From: Symsagittifera roscoffensis
Taxonomy: Eukaryota; Xenacoelomorpha; Acoela; Convolutidae
Assembly: GCF_963678635.1 (NCBI RefSeq)
Contig: NC_087062.1
Coordinates: 99,317,705-99,381,704, forward strand
Direction: 5' to 3'
DNA length: 64,000 nt
How positions within the stretch are numbered: the stretch's first letter is position 1; each line of letters starts with the position of its first letter. The notes beneath the pieces were generated by a model. It was not told where the DNA came from, searched no databases, and was given only the letters and a program-made list of their open reading frames with translations. The translations under genes were made by a program, and so were the position numbers. This document shows positions 48,267-59,296 of this stretch, piece by piece.

Positions 48267-50244
48267 CGATAGTCCAGATGACGAAGAGGTTTACCCCTTC
48301 CTCATAGATGCACCCGATAATAGAGGGCACCATGATTTTTGCAAGAATATACTCGTAAATTTGTTTGAACCCGGAATCAGCCCATGCAAAGCAGAATTCC
48401 CAGATGTAATAATCAAAATACAAATTATTGAACATTATCTGAAAGATATATGTAATTTAACACAACAATATGGAATCTACACCATAGAATTCAGCACACC
48501 AAATACGAATCATCGTAAATATGTAATTCAAACAGACGATCTTGAATTAGAATTTTCAAAGGTATTCTTAGAAAATATTGAAAGCATACAATATCATAAT
48601 TCACAAAGAGCAAACTCCATATTCACTAACGAAGTTTTTGCAATAATATATACCTATATTTCTATATTAGAAAAAACAGAATTTTAAAGTAATTCACCAA
48701 CTGAAACATCCAAACATACAAAAGTACGACAGGAAATCACAATATTTTCAACTTATCTACATATAATCAAAGAAAATTTCACTAAAGACGATGTTTCCCA
48801 ACACACAAAACATGACTTACAAAAAATTTTAGCATGGTTTATAATAGATTGTTTCACACATAATATAGACTTAATTTCACAAGCAAGAAAAAATTTCAGA
48901 CCTCAAAATCCAAGTGATGATACTACCATTACAGAACAGTCAGACTACGTTTGGGACCCTGAATGGTCTCATCCTGCATTTATCAATATCCCACAATCAA
49001 TCTCAAGTCAAGCAATAAGTACAATATCTTACCAAAGAGATTATGTAAAAGTAGTACCACTAACCATTGATGCAACACCATTAAACTACAATACATTTTT
49101 ACCTGATACGCGAAATAACAGTTTAAATTCGACCGTCATACACAATGAAAACCTTCATGGAACTAGGAATCTTACACAACTAGATATCCAAACACCATCA
49201 TACTTCATAAATGAAGAAATTGTCCAAACAACAACAACTACACAACAAAGTATTTGACACATACATCCAAATTTAACAACACTAAAAAATACAAACACTT
49301 CACTGGCACAAGTAACCTTACAATCAACCGTTAAACCTTTGGTTGCTCCAAAATATTCACATACGGATTATCAAACATATAGACCTAAGACAGTACCATC
49401 AAAACCACGAAGAACGTTCACAAGAAACACTTTTGCAGAACACAATTATAATTATGAACATTCGTCAAAAACAAACTATCCCCCACAAAAAACTAAAAAT
49501 AATCATATATGTTCTCACTATTGGGATAACCCAATGACAACAACCAACTCAGTAAATTTTCGGACTAATTCACATCCTCCACAGGATCATAGTGAAAATT
49601 ACACATTCTTTCAACAAAATAAAAATAAAAAGCAAGCACCTCATCATACGGAATACTTATCATCTGATGATGTTTATTTACAACCAGACATTTTTGCACC
49701 ATATACCCAAGAATATCGCAAACAAGGATCGCGACGACTTCATACATATAAAAGATTTTTTTCTCCAAATCCAACGGATACACGAAATCAACAACCAATC
49801 CATATGCCAAATCCAACTAATACACAATCTTTTCAACCAATTCAACCACAAAACCCAATGACTATGCACTCGTATCAACCAACTCAAATGCAAAATAAAA
49901 TACCACTCCCATATTACCTTCAACAACACGAAATAACAAAAAATCATCTTTCAAATTTTTCGGAAATGCCAAATGCCGCAGAATCACTACAGATGACAAT
50001 GAATCCATACCTTCCATACCTTCCATTAAAAGAATCGATTGATAAAAATTGTCCCATTCACGATCAAATATATTTTTCCGATTCAGAATCAACTTCAAAT
50101 TCATCAAAACGAGGAAAAAGAAGAATAAAAAAGCAATATAAACACAAACCAGTACACTTGTATAATTGGAATCAACCAATTAGACACATCGATAGTTATA
50201 TATTAACAGTCATCAAACGAAAAAATGAGCCACACTCAAAGTGA
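48247..50244 (+). pseudogene. Duplicated gag first half plus ORF0 end
   Basis: The 146-aa ORF 48247-48687 opens with an acidic N-terminus (SDDSPDDEE) and ends at a TAA. Gag sequence then continues in another frame with a TGA near 49257. The 301-aa frame 49339-50244 covers the Thr/Asn/Gln/Pro-rich linker up to SLQMTMNPYL and then runs through the duplication junction into the end of the second ORF0 copy. This chimeric tail has no functional meaning. The whole block is a dead duplicate of 50225-52003. Confidence 0.75.
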
Positions 50245-50683
50245 CGATAGTCCAGATGACGAAGAGGTTTACCCCTTCCTCATAGATGCACCCGATAATA
50301 GAGGGCAACATGATTTTTGCAAGAATTTACTCGTAAATTTGTTTGAACCCGGAATCAGCCCATGCAAAGCAGAATTCCCAGATGTAAAAATCAAAAGACA
50401 AATTATTGAACATTATCTGAAAGATATATGTAATTTAACACAACAATATGGAATCTACACCATAGAATTCAGCACACCAAATACGAATCATCGTAAATAT
50501 GTAATTCAAACAGACGATCTTGAATTAGAATTTTCAAAGGTATTCCTAGAATATATTAAAAGCATACAATATCATAATTCACAAAGAGCAAACTCCATAT
50601 TTACTAACGAAGTTTTTGCAATAATATATACCTATATTTCTATATTAAAAAAAAACAGAATTTCAAAGTATCTCACCAACTGA
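50225..50683 (+). CDS. gag: Gag N-terminal domain (frameshifted from the rest)
   Basis: An ATG at 50225 begins the 152-aa frame: acidic tip (SDDSPDDEE), then a probably helical region (HDFCKNLLVNLFEPG, IIEHYLKDICN) and FTNEVFAIIYTYISIL. Protein similarity continues without a gap in the frame of 50649-53813. A run of nine A at 50647-50655 marks where the frame changes; the duplicate at 48.65 kb has a shorter, interrupted run. The break is therefore probably a one-base A-tract insertion, although ribosomal slippage on A9 cannot be excluded. Function: the N-terminal part of the structural polyprotein, acting in the cytoplasm during particle assembly. Confidence 0.65.
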   Translation: MSHTQSDDSPDDEEVYPFLIDAPDNRGQHDFCKNLLVNLFEPGISPCKAEFPDVKIKRQIIEHYLKDICNLTQQYGIYTIEFSTPNTNHRKYVIQTDDLELEFSKVFLEYIKSIQYHNSQRANSIFTNEVFAIIYTYISILKKNRISKYLTN

Positions 50684-53600
50684 AACATCCAAACATACAA
50701 AAGTACGACAGGAAATCACATTATTTTCAATTTTTCTACATATAATCAAAGAAAATTTCACTAAAGACGATGTTTCATTACACACAAAACATGACTTACA
50801 AGAAATTTTGGCATGGTTTATAATAGATTATTTCACACATAATATAGACTTAATTTCACAAGCAAGAAAAAATTTCAGACCTCAAAATCCAAATGATGAT
50901 AATGCCATTACAGAACAGTCAGACTACGTTTGGGACCCTGAATGGTCTCATTCTGCATTTATCAATATCCCACATTCAATCTCAAGTCAAGCAATAAGTA
51001 CAATATCTTACCGAAGAGATTATGTAAAAGTAGTACCACTAACCATTGATGCAACACCATTAAACTACAATACATTTTTACTTGATATGCGAAATAACAG
51101 TTTAAATTCGACCGTCATGCACAATGAAAACCTTAATGGAACTAGGAATCTTACACAACTAGATATCCAAACACCATCACACTTCATAAATGAAGAAATT
51201 GTCCAAACAACAACAACTACACAACAAAGTGTTTCACACATACATCCAAATTTAACAACACCAAAAAATACAAACACTTCACTGGCACAAGTAACCTTAC
51301 AATCAACCGTTAAACCTTTGGTTGCTCCAAAATATTCACATACGGATTATCAAACATATAGACCTATGACAGTAACATCAAAACCACGAAGAACGTTCAC
51401 AAGAAACACTTTTGCAGAACACAATTATAATTATGCACATTCGTCAAAAACGAACTATCCCCCACAAAAAACTAATAATAATCATATATGTTCTCACTAT
51501 TGGGATAACCCAATGACAACAACCAACTCAGTAAATTTTCGGACTAATTCACATCCTCCACAGGATCATAGTGAAAATTACCCATTCTTTCAACAAAATA
51601 AAAACAAAAAGCAAGCACCTCATCATACGGAAAACTTATCATCTGATGATGATTATTTAGAACCAGACACTTTTGCACCATATACCCAAGAATATCGCAA
51701 ACAAGGATTGCGACGACCTCATACATATAATAGAATTTTTTCTCCAAACCCAACGGATACACGAAATCAACAACCAATCCATATGCCAAATCCAACTAAT
51801 ACACAATCTTTTCAACCAATTCAACCACAAAACCCAATGACTATGCACTCGTATCAACCAACTCAAATGCAAAATGAAATACCACTCCCATATTACCTTC
51901 AACAACACGAAATAACAAAAAATCAACTTTCAAATTTTTCGGAAATGCCAAATGCCGCAGAATCACTACAGATGACAATGAATCCATACCTTATGGGTGG
52001 ATCATCAATAACATCAAATAAACCACTAATGGTATTCACAGGAACAGGCCGTGAATATTCTGTAGAAGATTATTTAAATGCAGTAACAGCAAATTTAATT
52101 TTAAATATAGGACCTGAACCAATTAATACACCACTACATCAAAATTGGATACATCGACGCACAGCGTTGATACAAACAACCTTAGATGGCGCAGCTCAAA
52201 AATGGTTTTCAGTATTACCTATAGAAATAAAATCAGACTGGAAAAGATTTACACAAGAATTTTCAAAAATAATTGACTCCGAAAGAAATAAACAACAACA
52301 AAGAGTTTTATGTAATGAAACTCGCAGATTACCAAATGAAACCATCAAACAATTAGCAGTACGTATCGAAACACTAGTTCGAAAAGCATATTCATTAAAT
52401 ACACATGACTATAAAAACACAAAAATGACAGAAATTTTAATGATGACTTTAACACCTCAATTAAGGAAAATAGCAATAAAAAAGAGAGCATCTCATCCTT
52501 CTTCAATTCGAGAGCCAGATTTAGATTTTCGAAAACTAGTAGACAAACTAGAGCAAGCGGAAATCACAATGAAACTTGAAGAGACAGAAAATCTAAAACT
52601 ACAATATGTTAATCGAATTGAAACAAACACTACACATATCAATAACATACAGGAATCAGATACAGACCTAGTTGAAAAAATCACAGAAATACTAAATATT
52701 TATGAAAAACACCCAAATTTCAAAGGCAAACCATCTTTCAAAAAATTGTGTAATTATTGCCGACGATACGGCCATAGTATTTCCGAATGTAGACAAAAAC
52801 AACAAGATAACCAAAACAAACCTCAAAAGTATAAAGAACCAAATAAATCATTCTATCAATATATGAAGAAAGATCAAAATTTACCAAAAAAAAATGTATA
52901 CAGTAACAACAGTTCAGAAAAACCACTTCCGAACAACACTAATTACACAAGGAATCAATCACCATATAACTCAAGTTATAGAGGAAGATCACCAGAACGA
53001 AGAAAAACACAGAATTCTCCACAAAATCATTATAAACGATCAAATAGTCGAAATAACTATACGAGATCAAATTCAAATGCAACACAATTTGTTTCAAGAT
53101 CCAATGCCCAATCAAACCCAAGAAATAAACACTATTCCAATAATCAATCACGAAACTCATCATATAACAGAAATAGAAACTATTCACATAATCGAAATAG
53201 AAGTTATTCGAACAATCGAAATCAGAATTACCCGAACAATCGATCAAGAAATAACTCAAATAACAGATCAAACTATCACAGACCAAATGACAATTATCAA
53301 AACAGATCACGGAACAATTCACAAAATCGAAATTCAAGTTATAATAATCAATATAGAAATTATTCCCAATCACCACATAGGAATAATAACCATTATAATA
53401 ATTCTAAACATCGATACAGAAGTAGTACACCAAAACATCAAAGACATATTAATCAAGTACAGTCAAATGAACAAACAAAATCAGACCCCCCAGGTATTGA
53501 TGACACAGGAAATAATGAACTACAACTAAATCAAATAAACTGTGGATCATCAGACACAGAAATTGATACAGAAAATACCATCTCCGTAAATATGATAACA

Positions 53601-53813
53601 GTCGAAAACGACTACGAACCTATTATATATGAACAACCTTTTGCATCACATATATATGAAAATCAATTGGAACTCCTTCACAATTATTATACTGAACCCA
53701 TCAATACTACACAAACGGCACAAGAAATAAACGAAATTAACACGGTAAATAAACCCAATGAAAATGACAAAACAAAATGTTTAAACACAAATCATATTTA
53801 TCAAAATATATAA
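50649..53813 (+). CDS. gag: Gag polyprotein, capsid and nucleocapsid
   Basis: The frame is open from 50649 to a TAA at 53811. It has no ATG of its own and is fed from 50225. Order: helical part with YVWDPEWSH (about 50930); a long Thr/Asn/Gln/Pro-rich linker (51100-51980); a capsid-like core typical of Retrotrans_gag proteins (52015-52700; SVEDYLNAV, AAQKWFSVLP, WKRFTQEFS, RIETLVRKAYS); a CCHC zinc knuckle (C-x2-C-x4-H-x4-C) at 52749-52790; then a long RS/N-rich tail (52900-53400) and an acidic end. It coats and packages genomic RNA. The 3' end overlaps the protease frame (open from 53785) by 29 nt in a +1 relationship, compatible with +1 frameshifting as in Ty3, though no classic site is obvious. 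Confidence 0.85.
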   Translation, partial: KKTEFQSISPTETSKHTKVRQEITLFSIFLHIIKENFTKDDVSLHTKHDLQEILAWFIIDYFTHNIDLISQARKNFRPQNPNDDNAITEQSDYVWDPEWSHSAFINIPHSISSQAISTISYRRDYVKVVPLTIDATPLNYNTFLLDMRNNSLNSTVMHNENLNGTRNLTQLDIQTPSHFINEEIVQTTTTTQQSVSHIHPNLTTPKNTNTSLAQVTLQSTVKPLVAPKYSHTDYQTYRPMTVTSKPRRTFTRNTFAEHNYNYAHSSKTNYPPQKTNNNHICSHYWDNPMTTTNSVNFRTNSHPPQDHSENYPFFQQNKNKKQAPHHTENLSSDDDYLEPDTFAPYTQEYRKQGLRRPHTYNRIFSPNPTDTRNQQPIHMPNPTNTQSFQPIQPQNPMTMHSYQPTQMQNEIPLPYYLQQHEITKNQLSNFSEMPNAAESLQMTMNPYLMGGSSITSNKPLMVFTGTGREYSVEDYLNAVTANLILNIGPEPINTPLHQNWIHRRTALIQTTLDGAAQKWFSVLPIEIKSDWKRFTQEFSKIIDSERNKQQQRVLCNETRRLPNETIKQLAVRIETLVRKAYSLNTHDYKNTKMTEILMMTLTPQLRKIAIKKRASHPSSIREPDLDFRKLVDKLEQAEITMKLEETENLKLQYVNRIETNTTHINNIQESDTDLVEKITEILNIYEKHPNFKGKPSFKKLCNYCRRYGHSISECRQKQQDNQNKPQKYKEPNKSFYQYMKKDQNLPKKNVYSNNSSEKPLPNNTNYTRNQSPYNSSYRGRSPERRKTQNSPQNHYKRSNSRNNYTRSNSNATQFVSRSNAQSNPRNKHYSNNQSRNSSYNRNRNYSHNRNRSYSNNRNQNYPNNRSRNNSNNRSNYHRPNDNYQNRSRNNSQNRNSSYNNQYRNYSQSPHRNNNHYNNSKHRYRSSTPKHQRHINQVQSNEQTKSDPPGIDDTGNNELQLNQINCGSSDTEIDTENTISVNMITVENDYEPIIYEQPFASHIYENQLELLHNYYTEPINTTQTAQEINEINTVNKPNENDKTKCLNTNHIYQNI

Positions 53814-54106
53814 AAAAAAACAACCCAGAGAAAAAATTTGGACAATACCATTTCTCTTAGAAAGTCCAAGAAACAAAGAATTTCAACCACCAGATCTTGA
53901 AATTGATTTTTTAATTGATTCAGGAGCAGAATCAAATATAATTAATATTCCCACATGGAATGAAATCAAAACATTACATCCAAAATTAACGCCTTTTGAA
54001 ACCTCCAGTAAACTAGCAACAGCACCAGGATCAACATTAGTAAATTATGGAAAAACCCAATTATTCCTTCTCCCCACGAGAACAATGGAACAAAACAAAA
54101 TTTAAA
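53785..54106 (+). CDS. pro: Aspartic protease, C-terminally broken
   Basis: In the frame of RT, the sequence reads LEIDFLIDSGAESNIINIP, with catalytic DSG at 53917-53925 (retroviral and Ty3 proteases use DTG or DSG). It then runs to a TAA near 54104. Beyond that, clear homology to the other copies continues one frame over (from 54111, KQTFHITDIKHN), which shows a single-base loss near 54100. The family cleaves Gag and Gag-Pol into mature proteins as a dimer. This copy would lack its C-terminal flap-to-dimer region. Confidence 0.75.
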
Positions 54107-54429
54107 CAGACCGTTTAAACAAACATTTCATATTACAGATATTAAGCACAATATCATTGGCATACCATTTATCTCTAAATATATACCAACAATCAACATC
54201 TTAAATAGTAAAATACTCATCAAAGACAAGTACACAAAAACAAAAAATACAGCTCTAACATTTTTTCAAAGATTAAACAAACAACCACCAGTCTTCTCAA
54301 AATTTTATCCCATTTACAACGGAAACACAACAACGGAAACACCTGAAACCATTATCAGGAAATATTTATAATTTTTCAATAAAACAAGTTCACCAGTATG
54401 ATAAAAGTCAAAATAAACAACAACTTTTT
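54107..54429 (+). pseudogene. Protease end and PR-RT linker, frameshifted
   Basis: The frame 54111-54370 carries IGIPFISKYIPTINILNSKI and KQPPVFSKFYP, then meets a stop. A short direct repeat, AACGGAAACAC, occurs twice near 54318-54335 and marks a small insertion that moves the homology back into the RT frame (HLKPLSGNIYNFS, then YDKSQNKQQLFMSDFEF at 54400-54440). Confidence 0.65.
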
Positions 54430-56565
54430 ATGTCAGACTTTGAGTTTAAACCTATTCATAAGTTTTTCAAAATCACGATTTCATCTATAAAATATTTGAA
54501 AAATACGAATTCAGACATCATTTCGCTACATGTGTATAACAATACACCGTATCAAGTAACATTACCCTTAGGACTTTTAGGATATTGCGAAACAAACGCT
54601 ACAATATCACCCGTACATGAAAAAGCATACCGCGTGAATAATATACTCCAATTATTAGATATTTGTCAATCCACAATTCTTAACGAGGAACTATCCATAA
54701 ATAACATAATAAGCAATGAAAAGAGGAACACAGATTATTTCACAAAAACACCATATTTTAAACCAACATTCAATATAACAAATTACACAAAAGAACAACA
54801 ACAATTTTTAACGATGTTTAACTTTGAACACACGCAAATTACACAAATCGAATTTGACAAACAAGCAAAACAACTGTTAAAATATTCAACAGTCTACGCA
54901 ACATCAAAATTTGATGTTGGGAAAATCAGTTCATCACTACATCTCCCGTTAAAACCTGACGCATTTTTCAAAAAACAAAGAGCAAGTAAAGTACCAATTC
55001 ATTTACGCGATAAGGTAAATAGATTACTAGATATTTTAGAACAATACAAAATTATCTCACGAGTAAACAAAGAAGAACAACCAAAAGGTAACACATTTAT
55101 TAACCCTGTTATAATCCTAGCAAAAGGAGAATCATTAAAAATAGTTTTAGACGCTAGATGTCTCAATTCACTAATAGACGATTCAAAATGCAATTGGCCT
55201 ATTGAACCAATACAAGTTATTTTAACAAAAATAAACGGAAAAAACTTTACAACCGCAGATATGAATAGTGCATACAATCAAATGCCACTAGATGAACAAT
55301 CACGACGTTTAACACAATTTGTTATTGGAAATCAACAATATGAATTCAACCGCCTATTCTATGGAATATCCATAGGACCAGCAGCATTTTCAGCTTTTAT
55401 GAGCAAAATTTTTAGACCACTAATACTTAAGAAAAACACAATCACCTATTTAGACGATGTTTTTATGCAATCACAGACAAAAGAAGAAATGTTTACACTT
55501 TTAGAACACTATCATAAAATACTTCAGAACCAAAATCTGAAAGCCGCCCCCAATAAACCACACTTCTTTTTAACACGAGTTAAATTTTTAGGACATAATA
55601 TAGAAAGAAACACAATCACTCCATTAAAATCACGCATTGATGCTATTCAAAAACTTCAACCACCAACAAACAAAAAGAAAATCCAAGAATTCTTTGGAAT
55701 GTTAAATTTCTTAAGCAAGTACGTTTACAAAATGCAATTATATTTAAGACCATTCTATAATATCCTCAGACAACAAAATAATTTTGAATGGACCACTGAA
55801 CATCAAACACGATTTGAAGAAATTCAAAAACTTTTAACTGAACAAATTTCAAACACAATCCCAGATCCAAACCAACCATTCTATGCAATGTGCGATGCTT
55901 CAAATTTTGGCATCAGCGCAGCATTACTACAATCACACAGTGGTACAAATAAAATGAACCTTATATCAGCAAATTCCCGATTATTCACTCAAGCAGAGCT
56001 ACGACTCTCAACTCTAATGAGAGAATGTACAGCTATAATTTATACACTTACAGAATATGAATTTCTGATACTTGGATCAAAACATCCAACAGTTCTATTC
56101 ACAGATCATAAACCAATCATTTTTCTCTTTACACAAAAGTCAAATCCTAATCATCGAGTTTATACATTTCAATTAATACTAATGAAATTTCCAAACTTAC
56201 ATATAGTTTGGACAGCAGGAAAGAATCTTGCATTACCAGATACATTAAGCCTAAATACACCACCTGAATTACTTACACGAAAAACTACAGTTGAAATACC
56301 TAAAAATATAAAATTTTACCTTGCAAAAGACGAAACATCACCCCGACTAGAATGCAAATATGCAGTAAAAACTGACATTGAACAATCACAAATAAATAAT
56401 CTACAACACTTCCCACTTTACTTAGATTGCCAAAATAATCACTACGAAGTTGATCTACTTGGAACATCAACTTTCAAACCAATTCCATACTCACAATGGA
56501 TAAAAAATAACACCCAACAAAAACGAATAAAACACCACTTGCATAAAAAAACCTTTTTCCGTTAA
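54430..56565 (+). CDS. pol: Reverse transcriptase-RNase H
   Basis: 711 codons. The ATG at 54430 is probably internal to pol. RT fingers and palm: INPVIILAKGESLKIVLDAR (about 225-243), TTADMNSAY with catalytic Asp 277, FNRLFYGISIGPAAF, and YLDD at 340-343 (55447-55458); then the thumb-like FLTRVKFLGHNI. The RNase H domain follows with AMCDASNFGISAALLQ (Asp 489), RECTAI (Glu 532), TDHKP (Asp 559) and LPDTLS (Asp 604). The catalytic sets are complete. The enzyme copies RNA into DNA and degrades the RNA strand in cytoplasmic particles. The frame ends by a shift in an A-rich stretch near 56540-56560; similarity resumes in the integrase frame. Confidence 0.93.
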   Translation: MSDFEFKPIHKFFKITISSIKYLKNTNSDIISLHVYNNTPYQVTLPLGLLGYCETNATISPVHEKAYRVNNILQLLDICQSTILNEELSINNIISNEKRNTDYFTKTPYFKPTFNITNYTKEQQQFLTMFNFEHTQITQIEFDKQAKQLLKYSTVYATSKFDVGKISSSLHLPLKPDAFFKKQRASKVPIHLRDKVNRLLDILEQYKIISRVNKEEQPKGNTFINPVIILAKGESLKIVLDARCLNSLIDDSKCNWPIEPIQVILTKINGKNFTTADMNSAYNQMPLDEQSRRLTQFVIGNQQYEFNRLFYGISIGPAAFSAFMSKIFRPLILKKNTITYLDDVFMQSQTKEEMFTLLEHYHKILQNQNLKAAPNKPHFFLTRVKFLGHNIERNTITPLKSRIDAIQKLQPPTNKKKIQEFFGMLNFLSKYVYKMQLYLRPFYNILRQQNNFEWTTEHQTRFEEIQKLLTEQISNTIPDPNQPFYAMCDASNFGISAALLQSHSGTNKMNLISANSRLFTQAELRLSTLMRECTAIIYTLTEYEFLILGSKHPTVLFTDHKPIIFLFTQKSNPNHRVYTFQLILMKFPNLHIVWTAGKNLALPDTLSLNTPPELLTRKTTVEIPKNIKFYLAKDETSPRLECKYAVKTDIEQSQINNLQHFPLYLDCQNNHYEVDLLGTSTFKPIPYSQWIKNNTQQKRIKHHLHKKTFFR

Positions 56566-58328
56566 TTGAAAAAGAAAATTTAACTGATAAAATAAATTTA
56601 TCAGGACCACAAACAAAAGATTCAAAATACACAATACATCAAGTTTTTGACCTCCATGACCCACTTGACACAATTCATTTATCTAAATTAGAAACTGAAA
56701 TAATTTTTCTCCTTCCAACAGATAAAATTACAATTAATATCTTGAAACAATATCAAAATCTTGACCCAATAATTAGACAACTAAAATCATGGCACAAATA
56801 CAAAACTAAGCCCGTAAAGGCAGATACCACAATTTTAGGAAATAAAACACTCCTCCGATATTTTCGAAAATTTAATAATACAACAATTAATGAGAACACA
56901 GACCTTCTAGAATATCATTTAAATGATACTACAGTTCCCTGTCTCCCTTTAAGTATGATTCTAATAGCTTTTAACATTTCACATACACAAAACATTAAAA
57001 AACACTCTGGATCAGAGAAAACATATTCAAATTTTACGCAAAATTTTTATTTTCCAAATGCACTAATTTGGATAAAAGTACTATGCAATGATTGTATAGT
57101 ATGTCAGCTAAATAAACCTTATCTAAATCAAAAACAAATAGCACAAAAACAAGATTTTAAAGGACAAAGTTTATATTTTAACCACCGTATTTCATTCGAT
57201 ACAAAAGGACCAATTTCACCATCCTCTGAAGGAAACTCCTACATTATGGTAATTGTTGACGCATTTACACATTATGTAGCACTCAACCCAGAAACACATT
57301 GTAACGCTTATTATGCTTACACAACACTTTATGAACACTGCATAGCCAAATTCGGATTACCCGAAATTTTAGTTATAGACAACGGTACAGAATTCATAAA
57401 TAATGAAATCATCACACTATGTCATTTATACAACATTAAGCACACACCGCGTACATCTCATGCACCTTGGACAAACGGTTTAGTCGAAGGTATGAACCGT
57501 TCACTACAAGAATATCTTAGATGTATCATCAATGGAAATGATACAAGATACACAGAATGGTCAGCAGATGTAAAATTATTTCCCTTAGCATATAATTCAC
57601 AAATTACGACAACTCTAGGAATGTCACCATACGAAATGGTTTTTAATAAAAAGCCACGTAAACCAATTATGTTTACAGCAAACTCTCATAAAAAGGCACA
57701 AGGTCATTGCCAACCGAATAAAGACTCAGTTTGTTATAATCTACCTTTACACACGCATAATGAAGATCATTTTCATCACCCACAAATCCTTAAATTAGCC
57801 TCCGGTACACACACCAAATGGATTTTAAATAGAGATAAAAAACACAATGAAAGTTACCAAAGAGTAACAAAAAAATTGTTACAAAGGCAAAACATTAACG
57901 AACAAATAAATTCACGCTTTACACCAGCCTCAGATTTGAAAATTGGAACATTTGTCTTAATACCTAATTTTAATACACAAAAAGAAATTTCTAAAAAATT
58001 ACAACCCCTTCGTAAAGGACCATACCAAATAATCGCCAAACCCACTGACGTAACATATAAAATCACCGATTCAGACCAAAAAGAAATTGTTCAACATAGA
58101 AACAATCTATTGCCTTACTACCCAAAAGAATACGCACTACGCGAACTAACTCAATTATATTCTTTCACAGGTTTAAAAGTTATTCAAAATCACCCACATA
58201 CGGAAAATGAAATAAATGAACAAAATGACCTTCACCTTGAAAAACAAAATAAAAAACCAACTACAAACCAAAACAATACAAAAAAGCTCAAAAAATACCT
58301 CAAAAAGAAAGGAAAAACAGAAAAATGA
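56566..58328 (+). CDS. pol: Integrase
   Basis: The open frame with a true ATG is 56742-58328 (528 aa), but similarity starts near 56566 (PLIEKENLTDKINLSGP), so the ATG is internal and the gene is cut from RT by a frameshift. The zinc-binding HHCC region is His 81, His 88, Cys 118, Cys 121 (numbered from 56742). The catalytic triad is Asp 153 (SFDTKG), Asp 213 (VIDNGTEF) and Glu 249 (GLVEGMNRS), exactly DD35E. A basic C-terminal region (ISKKLQPLRKGPYQIIAKP) resembles the usual SH3-like barrel. No chromodomain is seen. The enzyme joins element DNA into the chromosome. Confidence 0.93.
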
Positions 58329-58474
58329 CAGAAAAAATTATACCACAAGAACAAGTCGAGAAATCAGAACATAGAGAGTCAACACGACTTAGAAATCAAC
58401 CACGTAAAAACTACAAAACACTCATCCCAAAATCTAAAATATTAAAGAAAGTTGAATTTCAAAAACAGCTTTAA
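58325..58474 (+). CDS. Small basic peptide overlapping integrase stop
   Basis: 49 codons. The ATG overlaps the integrase TGA as ATGA. The basic middle (STRLRNQPRKNYKTLIP) and the end (LKKVEFQKQL) are conserved in the degenerate element at about 35690-35823. It may be the true C-terminus of Pol reached by frameshifting, or a separately translated peptide. Confidence 0.5.
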   Translation: MTEKIIPQEQVEKSEHRESTRLRNQPRKNYKTLIPKSKILKKVEFQKQL

Positions 58475-59296
58475 TTTTAAAATTAATAATCTTTGCTCCT
58501 CTGAAACATTTTGAACTTTCATTTTTCAAAATAACATGCTGACAAACACGCAGCGATTCTAGTTCAAAATTAGCCAATGGCATTCATTCAATCAGTCACC
58601 TTCTATAACTCTAGCACAAACCAATTAGACGAAAAATATTAAACTCCAGTCATATCTATAACTATAACTTTACAACCTTCAGGTCAAAAATAAGCAAACC
58701 ACTCAAACTTGACAACTAAAATAAATACCACCATAATATCATAACCCTCCCTTATCTAATAACGCAAAGATCAACAAAACTTTTCCAACTCAGACCTCAA
58801 AAACCCCCCAAACAAAAATGTTAAAATAGCCTAAAGTGAAATTACGATCATATAAATTTAGCCTAAAGTACAAAAATCTCAAAAATACCCCAGATCACCT
58901 GACAAATAAAAATAAAGTAAAAGAAGACCTCCCGAACACCATAAATTTCGCCCCAAACAACTTTTCACAAAACTCAACCCACTTGTCAAAAAATCAATAA
59001 ATAATTCGACCACACTTGAAAATTGCCCCAAACAACAAAAAATATTCGACCAAGAAGCCATTTCTTAAATGCTCTTCTCTCAATCAGTCAACACAATTTT
59101 CAACATTTTCATGAACTTTTTAACAATACTTAAACTTATATTCATATTTCTCTTTGATACTTTTGAAGCTTTTATAATAATTTTAATCATTTTTTGCAAT
59201 ATTTTTTAAATTTTCTAATCCCTATTTGAAATATATCTCCAACTTTCCCAAGTCATTGACCATATTTACAGGTACGAAAACCAAAAATTTATTTAA
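58475..59296 (+). promoter_or_regulatory. Conserved non-coding spacer before accessory genes
   Basis: About 820 bases without a usable frame, collinear with 35826-36660. Shared landmarks include TTGACAACtaAAAyAAA (58707), twin AGCCTAAAGT motifs about 29 bases apart (58831 and 58860), TCAATAAATAATyCGACCACAC (58992) and T-rich tracts up to protein A. In retroviruses the region before env carries splice acceptors and export elements. Here the block could hold a promoter, splice sites or an RNA element for the downstream genes. Nothing in the sequence decides which. Confidence 0.5.

Larger units (their letters stand above)
48048..52003 (+). repeat. Tandem duplication, two units of 1978 bp, in gag
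   Basis: Unit 1 is 48048-50025 and unit 2 is 50026-52003. Each starts at TTAAAAGAATCGATTGATAA and ends at ATGAATCCATACC. The junction inserts a small repeat, TTCCATACC. Unit 1 carries extra stops (for example TGA near 49257 where unit 2 reads a serine codon), while unit 2 leads into the complete gag. The units are nearly identical otherwise, so the event is recent. Confidence 0.93.

Noticed and set aside
52939-53376. Minus-strand and alternative-frame ORFs inside the gag tail
   Set aside because: They are shadows of low-complexity RS/N-rich gag sequence, with unrealistic composition (runs of I, T, D, Y).
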